Source of the DNA: Niveispirillum cyanobacteriorum
GTDB taxonomy: Bacteria; Pseudomonadota; Alphaproteobacteria; Azospirillales; Azospirillaceae
Length of the DNA stretch: 64,000 nucleotides
Direction of reading: 5' to 3'
Assembly: GCF_002868735.1 (NCBI RefSeq)
Contig: NZ_CP025613.1
Span: 434,001 to 498,000, forward strand
Below, one piece after another: positions 52,636-61,867 of the stretch (position 1 is the stretch's first letter; each line of letters starts with the position of its first letter). The notes beneath the pieces were generated by a model, which made no database searches, was not told the DNA's origin, and saw only the letters and a list, made by a program, of their open reading frames with translations. The translations under genes and the position numbers were made by a program.

Positions 52636-55070
52636 GGCAGTTTCTCCTTCAGGGTGAGCGTTGGAATGAGGTCGGCCGCCCAGCCGAGATCGCGGTGGCG
52701 GAGCCAAGCGACGAGAAAGCCGGCCTGCCCGTGTTCGGCGAGCAGCCGTGCGATCGCGGATTGGTCGGTCTTGGCAGAAGCAGCGCAGAGCGCGAGGGCG
52801 ACGTCCGACAGCCCCAGCTCAAACAGGCGATTGCCGCGGCGGCTTTGGCAGTAGTAGTCGCGCTTGGGCATGGCCCGCGCGATGATCTCGATCTGACGGT
52901 CGTTGAGGCCGAAGCGGCGATAGATCGCGGTGATCTGCGGCTCGATGGCGCGCTCGTTCGGCAGGAGCAGCCGGGTCTGGCAGCTCTCGATGATGACTGG
53001 CGCGATGGACGAGCCGTCGATGTCGGAGAGCGATTGCGTGGCGAAGACGACGCTGGCGTTCTTCTTGCGGAGGGTCTTCAGCCATTCGCGGATCTGGCCG
53101 GCGAAGCCTTCGTCGTCGAGCGCGAGCCAGCCCTCGTCGATGATGAGAAGGGTCGGCGATCCGTCGAGGCGGTCTTCGATGCGGTGGAAGAGGTAGGAGA
53201 GGACCGCCGGTGCCGCATCGGTGCCGATCAGCCCCTCGGTCTCGAACGCCTGCACGGTCGCCGTGCCGAGATGCTCGCGTTCGGCGTCGAGCAGCCGCCC
53301 ATAGGGGCCACCGATGCAATAGGCGCGAAGCGCCTGCTTGAGGTCGTTGGACTGGAGCAACACGCAAAGGCCGGTGATGGTGCGTTCCTCGACCGGCGCC
53401 GAGGCCAGCGAGGTCAGCGCCGTCCAGACGTGCTCCTTCACCTCCGGCGTGATGGCGACGCCTTCACGGGTCAGGATGGCGACGATCCAGTCAGCGGCCC
53501 AGGCGCGCTCGGGAACATCGTGGATGCGGGCCAGCGGCTGAAGGCTGACGGAGGTTTCTGAGCCGTCGGAAAGATCGCCGCCGAGGTCATGCCAATCGCC
53601 GCCCATCGCCAGCGCCGCCGCCCGGATCGAACCGCCAAAATCGAAGGCGAAGACCTGAGCGCCGGCATAGCGGCGGAACTGCAAGGCCATCAGCGCCAGC
53701 AGAACGGATTTGCCGGCGCCCGTCGGGCCGACGATCAGGGTATGGCCGACATCGCCGACATGCAGGGAAAACCGGAACGGGGTCGAGCCTTCGGTCTTGC
53801 CGAACAGCAGCGGGGGCGCTGCGAAGTGCTCGTCCCGTTCCGGCCCCGCCCACACGGCGCTGAGGGGGATCATGTGGGCGAGATTGAGGGTGGAGATCGG
53901 CGGCTGCCGGACATTGGCGTAAACGTGTCCGGGCAGGCTGCCGAGCCAGGCGTCCACCGCGTTGATGGTTTCGGCCATCGCCGTGAAGTCGCGGCCCTGG
54001 ATGACCTTCTCGACCAGGCGCAGCTTCTCGTCGGCGGCGCGCGGATCGGTGTCCCACACCGTCACCGTCGCGGTGACATAGGCGATCCCGGCGTAATCGG
54101 CGCCCAGCTCCTGGAGCGCGAGATCGGCGTCCGCCGCCTTGTTCGACGCATCCGTGTCCACCAGGACGGATGCCTCGTTGGTCATCACCTCCTTGAGGAT
54201 CGCGGCGACCGACTTGCGCTTGGCGAACCACTGACGGCGGATCTTGGTCAGCAGTTTCGTTGCGTCGGTCTTGTCGAGCAGGATCGCGCGGGTGCTCCAC
54301 CGATAGGGGAAGGCCAGCCGGTTCAATTCGTCGAGCAAGCCCGGCGTCGTCGCTGTCGGAAATCCGGTGATGGTGAGGACGCGCAGATGCGCCTGCCCGA
54401 GACGCGGCTCGAGGCCGCCGGTCAGCGGCTGATCGGCCAGCAGCGCATCGAGATAGATCGGCGTCTCGGGAACGCGGACACGGTGCCGATGCGTGGAGAC
54501 GCAGCCATGGAGATAGGTCAGCGTCTCGCCATCGTCGAGCCAGCGGCATTCGGGCATGAAGGCTTCGACCAGGCGCAGCAGCCGGTCGGTGCGGTCGGTG
54601 AAGCCGCCCAGCGCCTCGTGCGGATCGAAACCCTTCTGCTCGCGGCCTTCGTAGAGCCAGCCTTCGGCGCGGGCCGCGTCTTCGGCCGGCGGCAGCCAGG
54701 CGAAGGTCAGGAAATAGCTGGACTCGAAATGCGCGCCAGCTTCCTCGAAATCGGCCTTGCGCTCGGCATCGACCAGCGCCGACGCGGCGTCGGGAAAATG
54801 GCCGTCGGGATAGCGGTTGGAGGGATGGCGCTGTGCTTCGACGAAGATCGCCCAGCCGGAGCCGAGGCGGCGGAAGGCGTTGTTGAGGCGGCCGGCGACC
54901 GCGACCAGCTCGGCCGCGACGGCGGAATCGAGATCGGGGCCGCGAAAGCGCGCCGTGCGCTGGAAGCTCCCGTCCTTGTTGAGCACGACGCCCGTGCCGA
55001 CCAGCGCCGCCCAAGGCAGGAAGTCGGCAAGCCGGGTGTTCTTGTCGCGATATTCGGCGAGATTCATCAT
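52632..55070 (-). CDS. trbE: Conjugal transfer ATPase TrbE (VirB4-like)
   Basis: The 812-residue ATPase has an N-terminal VirB4 domain (MMNLAEYRDKNTRLADFLPW, then GSFQRTARFRGPDLDS). Walker A is LIVGPTGAGKSVLLALM (about residue 450), and the C-terminal ATPase lobe has LLIIDEGWLALDDEGFAGQI (Walker B) and VVFATQSLSDIDGS. It powers pilus biogenesis and substrate transfer. The ATG at 55070 is supported by the conserved start; upstream frame to 55301 is trbD in another frame. Confidence 0.93.
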   Translation of the reverse strand: MMNLAEYRDKNTRLADFLPWAALVGTGVVLNKDGSFQRTARFRGPDLDSAVAAELVAVAGRLNNAFRRLGSGWAIFVEAQRHPSNRYPDGHFPDAASALVDAERKADFEEAGAHFESSYFLTFAWLPPAEDAARAEGWLYEGREQKGFDPHEALGGFTDRTDRLLRLVEAFMPECRWLDDGETLTYLHGCVSTHRHRVRVPETPIYLDALLADQPLTGGLEPRLGQAHLRVLTITGFPTATTPGLLDELNRLAFPYRWSTRAILLDKTDATKLLTKIRRQWFAKRKSVAAILKEVMTNEASVLVDTDASNKAADADLALQELGADYAGIAYVTATVTVWDTDPRAADEKLRLVEKVIQGRDFTAMAETINAVDAWLGSLPGHVYANVRQPPISTLNLAHMIPLSAVWAGPERDEHFAAPPLLFGKTEGSTPFRFSLHVGDVGHTLIVGPTGAGKSVLLALMALQFRRYAGAQVFAFDFGGSIRAAALAMGGDWHDLGGDLSDGSETSVSLQPLARIHDVPERAWAADWIVAILTREGVAITPEVKEHVWTALTSLASAPVEERTITGLCVLLQSNDLKQALRAYCIGGPYGRLLDAEREHLGTATVQAFETEGLIGTDAAPAVLSYLFHRIEDRLDGSPTLLIIDEGWLALDDEGFAGQIREWLKTLRKKNASVVFATQSLSDIDGSSIAPVIIESCQTRLLLPNERAIEPQITAIYRRFGLNDRQIEIIARAMPKRDYYCQSRRGNRLFELGLSDVALALCAASAKTDQSAIARLLAEHGQAGFLVAWLRHRDLGWAADLIPTLTLKEKLP

Positions 55071-55084
55071 CGTCGCTCTCCCGC

Positions 55085-55357
55085 TCAGACCGTGAGGTGC
55101 GCGGGGATGCGCAGGTGACGGCGGCCGACGTCGACGAACAGCGGGTCGCGCTTGGCCGCCCACACCGCCGCGACATGGCCGATGGCCCAGATCACGATGC
55201 CGGCCAGCCAGAGGCGCAGACCCAGGCCGAGCGCGCCGGCCAGCGTGCCGTTCATGATGGCGATGGCGCGCGGAGCGCCGCCGAGCAGGATCGGCTCGCA
55301 CAGCGCCCGGTGAACCGGCACGGTGAAGCCCGGCACGTCGTCGGCCGCGCCCAGCAT
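55085..55357 (-). CDS. trbD: Conjugal transfer protein TrbD (VirB3-like)
   Basis: The 90-residue inner-membrane protein begins [20 protein letters not shown] with EPILLGGAPRAIAIMNG, the conserved TrbD/VirB3 start. Two hydrophobic stretches follow (LAGALGLGLRLWLAGIVIWA) and the tail FVDVGRRHLRIPAHLTV. VirB3 works with the VirB4 ATPase, here encoded 14 bp downstream. The start overlaps the trbC stop by one base (TGATG). Confidence 0.9.
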   Translation of the reverse strand: MLGAADDVPGFTVPVHRALCEPILLGGAPRAIAIMNGTLAGALGLGLRLWLAGIVIWAIGHVAAVWAAKRDPLFVDVGRRHLRIPAHLTV

Positions 55358-55689
55358 CAGACCAGCGCTCCGCCGCCGAAGGAGAAGAACGACAGGAAGA
55401 AGCTCGAGGCGGCGAAGGCGATCGACAGGCCGAACACGATCTGGATCAGGCGGCGAAAGCCGCCGGACGTGTCGCCGAAGGCCAGCGTCAGGCCGGTCAT
55501 GATAATGATGATGACCGCGATGATCTTGGCGACCGGACCTTCGATCGACTCCAGGATGGATTGCAGCGGCGCTTCCCACGGCATCGACGAGCCGGAGGCG
55601 TGGGCGGGAGCCGCCATCACCACGGAGAGCGTGGCGATGGATAGCGCCGCGACGAGGCGTGGACGGATTTGGTGCAGGCGTTGGATCAC
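55357..55689 (-). CDS. trbC: Conjugal transfer pilin TrbC (VirB2-like)
   Basis: The 110-residue prepilin has a signal region ([20 protein letters not shown]), a short mature N-terminus ([20 protein letters not shown]) and two membrane helices separated by a short loop ([18 protein letters not shown] and [19 protein letters not shown]). The order signal-loop-helix-loop-helix is that of VirB2/TrbC. It starts with GTG at 55689 overlapping the trbB stop (GTGA). The peptidase at 62991-63536 may process it, as TraF does TrbC in RP4. Confidence 0.9.
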   Translation of the reverse strand: MIQRLHQIRPRLVAALSIATLSVVMAAPAHASGSSMPWEAPLQSILESIEGPVAKIIAVIIIIMTGLTLAFGDTSGGFRRLIQIVFGLSIAFAASSFFLSFFSFGGGALV

Positions 55690-56717
55690 AGGGCTTCTCC
55701 TTCGGGGCTGGCGGGGATGAGAGAGGGCGCGGGGCCGCCGTTCGCGCAGGCGGGGGGGCTGACGGCAGGCGCGACGCGGTAATCGCCGTCTGGGCCGAGG
55801 CCCTCGACGCGGACGAGTTCGGAGAGACGGCGTGCGGGGCCGCGGCCCGAGAGCACGGCCACGAGGTCGATCGTCTCGGCGATCAGCGCGCGCGGGACGG
55901 TGACGACGGCTTCCTGGATGAGCTGTTCCATGCGCCGCAGCGCGCCGATGGCGCTGCCGGCGTGGATCGTGCCGACGCCGCCGGGATGGCCGGTGCCCCA
56001 GGCTTTGAGGAGATCGAGCGCTTCGGCGCCGCGCACCTCGCCGATCGGGATGCGGTCGGGGCGCAGGCGAAGCGAGGAGCGGACGAGATCGGAGAGCGAG
56101 GCGACGCCATCCTTCGTCCGCATGGCGACGAGGTTGGGCGCAGCGCATTGCAGCTCGCGCGTGTCCTCGATGATGACGACGCGATCGGCGGTCTTCGCCA
56201 TTTCGGCGAGCAGCGCATTGGTGAGCGTCGTCTTGCCGGTCGAGGTGCCGCCCGCGACGAGGATGTTGGCGCGGGCGGCGACGCCCTGGCGCAGCGCCTC
56301 GGCCTGCGCGGCGGACATGATCCCGGCGCTCACATAGTCGTCGAGGCCGAACACGGCGACGGCGGGCTTCCTGATGGCGAAGGCCGGGGCCGCCACCACG
56401 GGCGGCAGCAGGCCCTCGAACCGCTCCCCCGTCTCGGGCAACTCGGCCGAGACGCGCGGGCTGCCGGCATGGACTTCGGCGCCAACATGGTGCGCGACCA
56501 GGCGCACGATGCGCTCGCCATCGGCGGGCGAGAGGCGCTCACCCGTGTCGGCCAGCCCTTCCGAGAGCCGGTCGATCCAGATGCGCCCGTCGGGATTGAG
56601 CATCACCTCGACGACGGAGGCGTCTTCCATGAAGCGGGCGATGGCGGGGCCGAGCGCGGTACGCAGCATCCGCGCCCCGCGCGCCAGTCCTTCCGAATTG
56701 TTCTGTGAAATCGCCAT
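55686..56717 (-). CDS. trbB: P-type conjugative transfer ATPase TrbB (VirB11-like)
   Basis: The 343-residue hexameric ATPase has Walker [20 protein letters not shown] (about residue 155), then [20 protein letters not shown] (Asp box/Walker B region) and the His box [20 protein letters not shown]. It switches the secretion system between pilus assembly and DNA export. It is the first gene of the trb operon; the 169 bp upstream to CopG contain a dyad (56805-56835) and should hold the promoter. Confidence 0.93.
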   Translation of the reverse strand: MAISQNNSEGLARGARMLRTALGPAIARFMEDASVVEVMLNPDGRIWIDRLSEGLADTGERLSPADGERIVRLVAHHVGAEVHAGSPRVSAELPETGERFEGLLPPVVAAPAFAIRKPAVAVFGLDDYVSAGIMSAAQAEALRQGVAARANILVAGGTSTGKTTLTNALLAEMAKTADRVVIIEDTRELQCAAPNLVAMRTKDGVASLSDLVRSSLRLRPDRIPIGEVRGAEALDLLKAWGTGHPGGVGTIHAGSAIGALRRMEQLIQEAVVTVPRALIAETIDLVAVLSGRGPARRLSELVRVEGLGPDGDYRVAPAVSPPACANGGPAPSLIPASPEGEAL

Positions 56718-56804
56718 CCGATCCCCGATCCAGCCGGGGAGAGATCAGACGGTCCCCGGACGGGGATGATTAAAAGAGCCAGAAATCAGGCCGGCTCAAC
56801 AAGG

Positions 56805-56835
56805 ATTTGCGAGAGTAGTAGCGTAGCGCGCAAAT
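56805..56835. promoter_or_regulatory. Dyad upstream of the trb operon
   Basis: ATTTGCG (56805-56811) and CGCAAAT (56829-56835) are perfect inverted arms with a 17-base spacer, 88 bp upstream of trbB. They may be a binding site for the CopG-like protein encoded at 56887-57324 or for another ICE regulator. Confidence 0.4.
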
Positions 56836-56886
56836 ACAGGAGAACGGCGGTGTTGAGTAAAATCTCGCCGACCTCATCGGCGTCCC

Positions 56887-57324
56887 TTACTCCGGGTCGG
56901 CGGTTTTGCTGCGTTGTGAGTCGATGTCGCGCGACAGGTCTCTGAGGAAGCGATCCCCGGTCGCCAGTTTCCGGCCGAGAGTTTGCAGGAAGCTCTCGAA
57001 CCGCTCCACGCCCTTGGCCCGCGCCGACGCCTGCGCGCTGTCGGACAATGGCGGGGTGATGGTCAGCCAGAAGCGGATGAACAGCGACAGCGTCTCGCCG
57101 AGAATGGCCAGGTCTTCGTCCATGCCATCGATCTGGCGGCCAAGCCGGTCCATGCGGTGCGCGAAGACGGCCTCCAATCGCTCCGATGCGTCAGCCGACA
57201 GGAAGGAGGCGACGGCGGCTTCGATGACGGCGGATTTGGAGACGCGGCGCCGGAGCGCCAGCGCCTCGACCTTTTTCAGAAGCTCCGGCTCGAAATAGAC
57301 GTTCATGCGGGTCTTGGTCTGCAT
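56887..57324 (-). CDS. CopG-family ribbon-helix-helix protein (TraR-position)
   Basis: The 145-residue protein has an N-terminal ribbon-helix-helix (MQTKTRMNVYFEPELLKKVE then ALALRRRVSKSAVIEAAVAS) and a helical C-terminal part (RMDRLGRQIDGMDEDLAILG, LFIRFWLTITPP). It is encoded between traG and trbB, the usual place for a CopG-like regulator in these ICEs. It probably represses trb or transfer-gene transcription. It lies 11 bp after the traG stop and 169 bp before trbB. Confidence 0.85.
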   Translation of the reverse strand: MQTKTRMNVYFEPELLKKVEALALRRRVSKSAVIEAAVASFLSADASERLEAVFAHRMDRLGRQIDGMDEDLAILGETLSLFIRFWLTITPPLSDSAQASARAKGVERFESFLQTLGRKLATGDRFLRDLSRDIDSQRSKTADPE

Positions 57325-57335
57325 GGCCAGTCACC

Positions 57336-59327
57336 TCACAACTCGACGCCATCGGCCGGGTCCATCGTCGCCTGCCGGGCGATGGACCCGGCTCGCAGGC
57401 GGAGATTGCGGGCCTTGGCGGCATCGAGGTCCGGTTCGTCGTCGAGCAGGTCGAACTCTCCGAGCGCCGGGCGCTCGGGCGGCGCGATTTCCTCATGTTC
57501 TGGCAATTCCGGCTCGCGGCGGATGCCGGCGTTGGCGGGATCGGCGGTCATGCCGGCTGCGCTCCCCGGCGTCGCGCCTGCGGATGCGGCCGGGATCGCC
57601 AAGGCGGACCAATCGTCGGCGGGGGGCTTCGCCGACGCTTTCGCGCCTGCGGGTTTCGGCGGCGGCAGGATACGTTCGCGGAACCGCGCATCCTCGTAGT
57701 AGCGGGCCTTCTTCGCGCGCACCGGAGGCACGCCCGCGACCAGGAGCAATTCATCGGCGGGCGGGAGCTGCATCACCTCGCCGGGGGTGAGCAACGGCCG
57801 GGCCGTCTCCTGCCGCGACACCATCAGATGCCCCAGCCAGGGCGAAAGCCGGTGGCCGGCATAGTTGGTGGAATCGCGCATCTCGGTCGCGGTGCCGAGC
57901 GCGTCCGACACTCGCTTGGCGGTGCGCTCGTCATTGGTGGCGAAGGCGACGCGCACATGGCAGTTGTCGAGCACGCTATTGTTCGCGCCATACGCCTTTT
58001 CGATCTGGTTGAGGCTCTGCGCGATCAGGAAGGACTTGATGCCGTAGCCCGCCATGAAGGCCAGGGCGGACTCGAAGAAATCGAGCCGGCCGAGCGCCGG
58101 AAACTCGTCCAGCATCAACAGCAGCCGATGACGATTGGCCGAGGTCTTCAGGTCTTCGGTCAACCGCCGCCCGACCTGATTGAGCAGCAGGCGGATCAGA
58201 GGTTTGGTGCGGTTGATGTCGCTCGGCGGGACGACGAGATAGAGGCTGACGGGTCTGTCTCCCGCAACGAGATCGGCGATGCGCCAATCGCAGCGCGCCG
58301 TCACCTTCGCCACGACGGGATCGCGGTAGAGGCCGAGGAAGGACATGGCGGTCGAAAGCACGCCAGAGCGTTCGTTGTCGCTCTTGTTCAGCAGTTCGCG
58401 GGCCGATGACGCGATGACGGGATGGACGCCGGCTTCGCCCAGATGCGGCGTGTTCATCATGGCGCGCAGCGTCGCCTCGACGGGACGCTTCGGATCGGAA
58501 AGGAAGTTGGCGACGCCGGCGAGCGTCTTGTCGGGTTCCGCGTAGAGAACATGGAGGATCGCGCCGACCAGCAGCGAATGGCTGGTTTTTTCCCAATGGT
58601 TGCGCTTCTCGAGCGCGCCTTCGGGGTCGACGAGAATGTCGGCGATGTTCTGCACGTCGCGGACTTCCTTGTCGCCGCGCCGCACCTCGAGCAGCGGATT
58701 GTAGGCCGACGACGCCGGGTCAGTGGGATCGAACAGCAGCACGCGGCCATGCCGGGACCGGAAGCCGGCGGTTAGGCCCCAATTTTCGCCCTTGATGTCG
58801 TGGATGATCGTGCTGCCCGGCCAGGTCAGCAGCGTGGGCACCACGAGGCCGACGCCTTTGCCCGATCGGGTCGGCGCGAAGCACAAGACATGCTCCGGGC
58901 CATCGTGTCGGAGATAGTCGCGGTCGTAGCGGCCGAGGATCACGCCGTCCGCGCCGAGCAGTCCGGCGGCCCGGATCTCCGCCGGCTCGGCCCAGCGTGC
59001 CGAACCATAGGTGACGACGTCCTTCTCGTCCCGCGCCCGGAGCACCGACAGGGTGATGGCGACGGCGATCGAGATGAACCCGCCCGAGGCCGCGATATAG
59101 GCGCCCTCGATGAAGATCGACGGCGCATAGGCGTCGTAGCAATACCACCACCAGAAGAAGATCGGCGGGTAATAGAACGGCCAGCCCGCCACCTCGAACC
59201 ACGGCTGTCCGAGCTGCGCCTGAAAGCCGAGACGCCACGCCGTCCATTCCGTCGCACACCAGATGGCGGTGAGCACGATGGACAGGACGATGGCGACTTG
59301 TCCCCAAAGGACACGGGTTCCAGACAT
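57336..59327 (-). CDS. traG: Conjugal transfer coupling protein TraG (VirD4-like)
   Basis: The 663-residue coupling ATPase has N-terminal membrane helices (VLWGQVAIVLSIVLTAIW; YYPPIFFWWWYCYDA; ASGGFISIAVAITLSVL). The VirD4 motor contains Walker A CFAPTRSGKGVGLVVPTLLT, then FDPTDPASSAYNPLLEVRRG and Walker B LLLMLDEFPALGRLDFFESA. It brings the relaxase-DNA complex to the channel. The ATG at 59327 (MSGTRVLWGQV) is preferred to an upstream in-frame ATG at 59345 that lacks family similarity. The C-terminal tail is acidic and proline-rich. Confidence 0.93.
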   Translation of the reverse strand: MSGTRVLWGQVAIVLSIVLTAIWCATEWTAWRLGFQAQLGQPWFEVAGWPFYYPPIFFWWWYCYDAYAPSIFIEGAYIAASGGFISIAVAITLSVLRARDEKDVVTYGSARWAEPAEIRAAGLLGADGVILGRYDRDYLRHDGPEHVLCFAPTRSGKGVGLVVPTLLTWPGSTIIHDIKGENWGLTAGFRSRHGRVLLFDPTDPASSAYNPLLEVRRGDKEVRDVQNIADILVDPEGALEKRNHWEKTSHSLLVGAILHVLYAEPDKTLAGVANFLSDPKRPVEATLRAMMNTPHLGEAGVHPVIASSARELLNKSDNERSGVLSTAMSFLGLYRDPVVAKVTARCDWRIADLVAGDRPVSLYLVVPPSDINRTKPLIRLLLNQVGRRLTEDLKTSANRHRLLLMLDEFPALGRLDFFESALAFMAGYGIKSFLIAQSLNQIEKAYGANNSVLDNCHVRVAFATNDERTAKRVSDALGTATEMRDSTNYAGHRLSPWLGHLMVSRQETARPLLTPGEVMQLPPADELLLVAGVPPVRAKKARYYEDARFRERILPPPKPAGAKASAKPPADDWSALAIPAASAGATPGSAAGMTADPANAGIRREPELPEHEEIAPPERPALGEFDLLDDEPDLDAAKARNLRLRAGSIARQATMDPADGVEL

Positions 59328-59396
59328 AAAGGCTCCGGCCGGCAAAAGAGATGGAGCCGATCAGAGAGTATCCGCTTTGGCGAGAAGCAATAGAAA

Positions 59397-59420
59397 ATCC
59401 GAAGCGTCGAGGTTTCGGAT
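59397..59420. promoter_or_regulatory. Dyad upstream of traG
   Basis: ATCCGAA (59397-59403) and TTCGGAT (59414-59420) form a perfect 7-bp inverted repeat in the 199-bp gap between relaxase and traG, about 70 bp before the traG start. It is a possible operator; the gap shows no gene. Confidence 0.35.
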
Positions 59421-59526
59421 GCCATGGATGACAAAACGGATGGTCCGTGTCGCGTCGCCGCGCTTACCGCCGCCCTGGCCCTGAAGGCGGCCATCCAGGC
59501 TCCGGTCGGGGTGGAGACAGCTTGCC

Positions 59527-61575
59527 TCAAATGCCCAGCCCCCTTTGCCGGCCCAACTGCCACGATACCGACCCGCCCTGGACGACGCCCATGACTTCGC
59601 GGCCGAGCTGGCGGTCGATGACAGGCCGCCACGGAACGAGGGTGAACTCATGGGACTTCTCGACGATGGCGAACTTGCCGCTCGATAGCTGCGCGGTTCC
59701 GGTGAAGGCGCCAGTCACGGTCTCGCCGTCGGCGGCCATGCGGAACGGCAGCGACTTCTTCGCCGCCAGCTCCTCACCGGCGCGGGCGACCTCACGTTCC
59801 CGAAGCGTGGCGATCAGGTTGCGCCGGTAGGCGATGCGCCCGTCCGGCTGACGGGCGGCGTCGCCCTGATCGACATGGTGGTCGCGGCGGCGATCCATCG
59901 CCTCGCGCACCTGTGCGCCGAAGCCGGCCGGCGACAGGTCGGAGGTATCCGTGCTGACAAGCCGCCGGTCCAGCCAGGTCGCGCCGTCCGATCCGATCTG
60001 GCGCTCCAGATCGAAGGTCGAGAGGATGCGGATATTGGCGCGGCCGTTCCGCCCGGCGTCATGAGCGGCGGCTCGCGCCTCGAAGTCGGAGGGTATGCGC
60101 CACTGGTCGGCGTCGATGCGCTCGGCGATTCCGGCGCGGCGCAACGCTTCGAGCCGCCGGACATGGGCGTCGACGAAGCCCTCATAGTCGCCGTTCGGCA
60201 CATGGCCGTCGAACCGCGCCTGCTCCAGATGGCGGCTCGGCCGATAGATGCCGTCCTCGGCTAGGCCGGCGATGGCGCGATCGGACGGGCGGCCGGTGCT
60301 GTCCGGCGGCCCGATCTCGATGACGCTGCCGATGCGCGCGTCCTCGACGCGGGTTGGGTCGATGCCGGAGATATGGTGCGTGCGTCCGTCGACGCCATCG
60401 ACCACCAGAGTCAGGGTCTCGCCCAACTCGTCGGACAAATGCTTGTCGATGACGCGGCCGACGATCGGCGCGGCCGGCGCGGCGTCGTGAATCTGGAACG
60501 TCATCGGATCGCGCTCGGCGCCTTCGGCCCGCAACGCCTGCTGCATGGTGCGGTTGATGTCGCCGCGCTCGCCCAGCTCGCGCAACGTCGGTTCCAGCCG
60601 GTCGCTCAATTCCCAGACGCCGGGCGCATGTTCGGTGGCAAGCTCCATGTCGCCGAGCTTGCCAAGACGGCGCAACCGCAGCGTCCGGTCGGCCTGGCCG
60701 CGCAGGTCGTCCGGCTCGGGACGCAGGTCGATGAAGCGATCCTCGGCTTCGGCGATCATCGCCCGGTCGATGCGGGTAAGCCGGTCCTGGTCGATTTCGG
60801 CCATGAGCTTGCGGCGCTGCTCGATCTCGGTGACGGGGCCGAGTTCGAGCGTCGCCCGTTCGCTTGCCCGCTCGCGGATGCCGTTGGCGAGATAGTCGCC
60901 ATTGATGACGAGATCCTCGCCCAAGGCGTCGCGGCCGTTGACGATGACATGGACATGCGGGTGGCCGGTGTTGTGGTGATTGACGGCGACCCAGTCGAGC
61001 TTCGTGCCAAGGTCGGTTTCGACCTGGGCCATCAGGTCGCGGGTGTAGCCGGTCAGGTCGGCGAGATCGGCGGCGTCTTCCGGCGAGACGATGAACCGGA
61101 ACTGGTGGCGATCGTCCTTGCCGCGATCGAGGAACCTGTCGCCATCGGCGCGATCCTCAGTCGCCGAATAGAGCCGGCCCCGCTCGCCGTCGCGGGCCGT
61201 GCCGTCGCGCTGGATGTAGCGCAGATGGGCGGCGGCCTTGCCGCTGCGGCCTGGGGCGCGAACCGACCGGGATTTGACGATCACCCGCCGACTGCCGGAC
61301 TGGCGATGACTCCAGCCATTCGACAGGTTGCGTGCACGCACGAAGGATGCGCCGCGCCCGCGCTGCACGCCGCGGCCGGACGCGACGACGCTCAGGCCAT
61401 TCGCCGACCGGCCGGGACCTCCACCCTTGGCGGAGGACCTTCGGCCTGGTCCGGCCTGCTGATGTCGGGCGATCTTCCGAACCTTACTGAGGAAGCTCCT
61501 GGTCTGACCGGCCTTCGCGCCCTTGGAGCGGATGCGGCCGGGCCTCGGCCGAAAGCTATCGTCGTCGTCGCTCAC
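59527..61575 (-). CDS. Relaxase with DUF3363 domain (VirD2/RlxS-like)
   Basis: The 682-residue relaxase has a basic N-terminus and an HUH-type domain: KAAAHLRYIQRDGTARDG, DRHQFRFIVSPEDAADL and the three-histidine motif VAVNHHNTGHPHVHVIVNG (about residues 200-218). A long DUF3363 C-terminal region follows, ending EVMGVVQGGSVSWQLGRQRG. It nicks oriT and pilots the strand to the recipient. The GTG at 61575 (VSDDDDSFRPRPGRIRSK) is the likely start; the frame extends to 61626. The candidate oriT lies just upstream at about 61722-61760. Confidence 0.9.
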   Translation of the reverse strand: MSDDDDSFRPRPGRIRSKGAKAGQTRSFLSKVRKIARHQQAGPGRRSSAKGGGPGRSANGLSVVASGRGVQRGRGASFVRARNLSNGWSHRQSGSRRVIVKSRSVRAPGRSGKAAAHLRYIQRDGTARDGERGRLYSATEDRADGDRFLDRGKDDRHQFRFIVSPEDAADLADLTGYTRDLMAQVETDLGTKLDWVAVNHHNTGHPHVHVIVNGRDALGEDLVINGDYLANGIRERASERATLELGPVTEIEQRRKLMAEIDQDRLTRIDRAMIAEAEDRFIDLRPEPDDLRGQADRTLRLRRLGKLGDMELATEHAPGVWELSDRLEPTLRELGERGDINRTMQQALRAEGAERDPMTFQIHDAAPAAPIVGRVIDKHLSDELGETLTLVVDGVDGRTHHISGIDPTRVEDARIGSVIEIGPPDSTGRPSDRAIAGLAEDGIYRPSRHLEQARFDGHVPNGDYEGFVDAHVRRLEALRRAGIAERIDADQWRIPSDFEARAAAHDAGRNGRANIRILSTFDLERQIGSDGATWLDRRLVSTDTSDLSPAGFGAQVREAMDRRRDHHVDQGDAARQPDGRIAYRRNLIATLREREVARAGEELAAKKSLPFRMAADGETVTGAFTGTAQLSSGKFAIVEKSHEFTLVPWRPVIDRQLGREVMGVVQGGSVSWQLGRQRGLGI

Positions 61576-61721
61576 GGTCGGCGATCCGCACGAAGCTGCC
61601 GATCTTGGGCAGGAGTGCCGCGACAAAGGCTGAAAATGCTCGCTTTACCGGAACTCGCGGCACCCTGCCGGCCTGGCGATGGTGCCGCCCCAAACAGTGT
61701 GCAGACAAGGGCTTGGCCCCC

Positions 61722-61760
61722 GGATCGGACCCATAGGGTGCCGTCCGCTTTAATCTTGCC
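61722..61760. other. Candidate origin of transfer (oriT)
   Basis: In the 292-bp gene-free gap upstream of the relaxase there is a hairpin. GGA-t-CGG-ACCC (61722-61732) pairs with GGGT-g-CCG-TCC (61736-61746) around a 3-base loop, ten pairs with one bulge per side. Six bases further is AATCTTGCC (61752-61760), close to the P-type nic consensus YATCCTG/Y. Hairpin followed closely by nic is the P-type oriT layout. Nicking position is inferred, not shown. Confidence 0.4.
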
Positions 61761-61867
61761 CTCCCGCCTTCCTGCCTGTTTCGCCCCTTCTGCCGGGGGA
61801 TGAGACCGTCGCCAGCCCCATCCCCTGCACACCGGAACCTCCCGCCGGGCGGACACGATTGCGAGCC

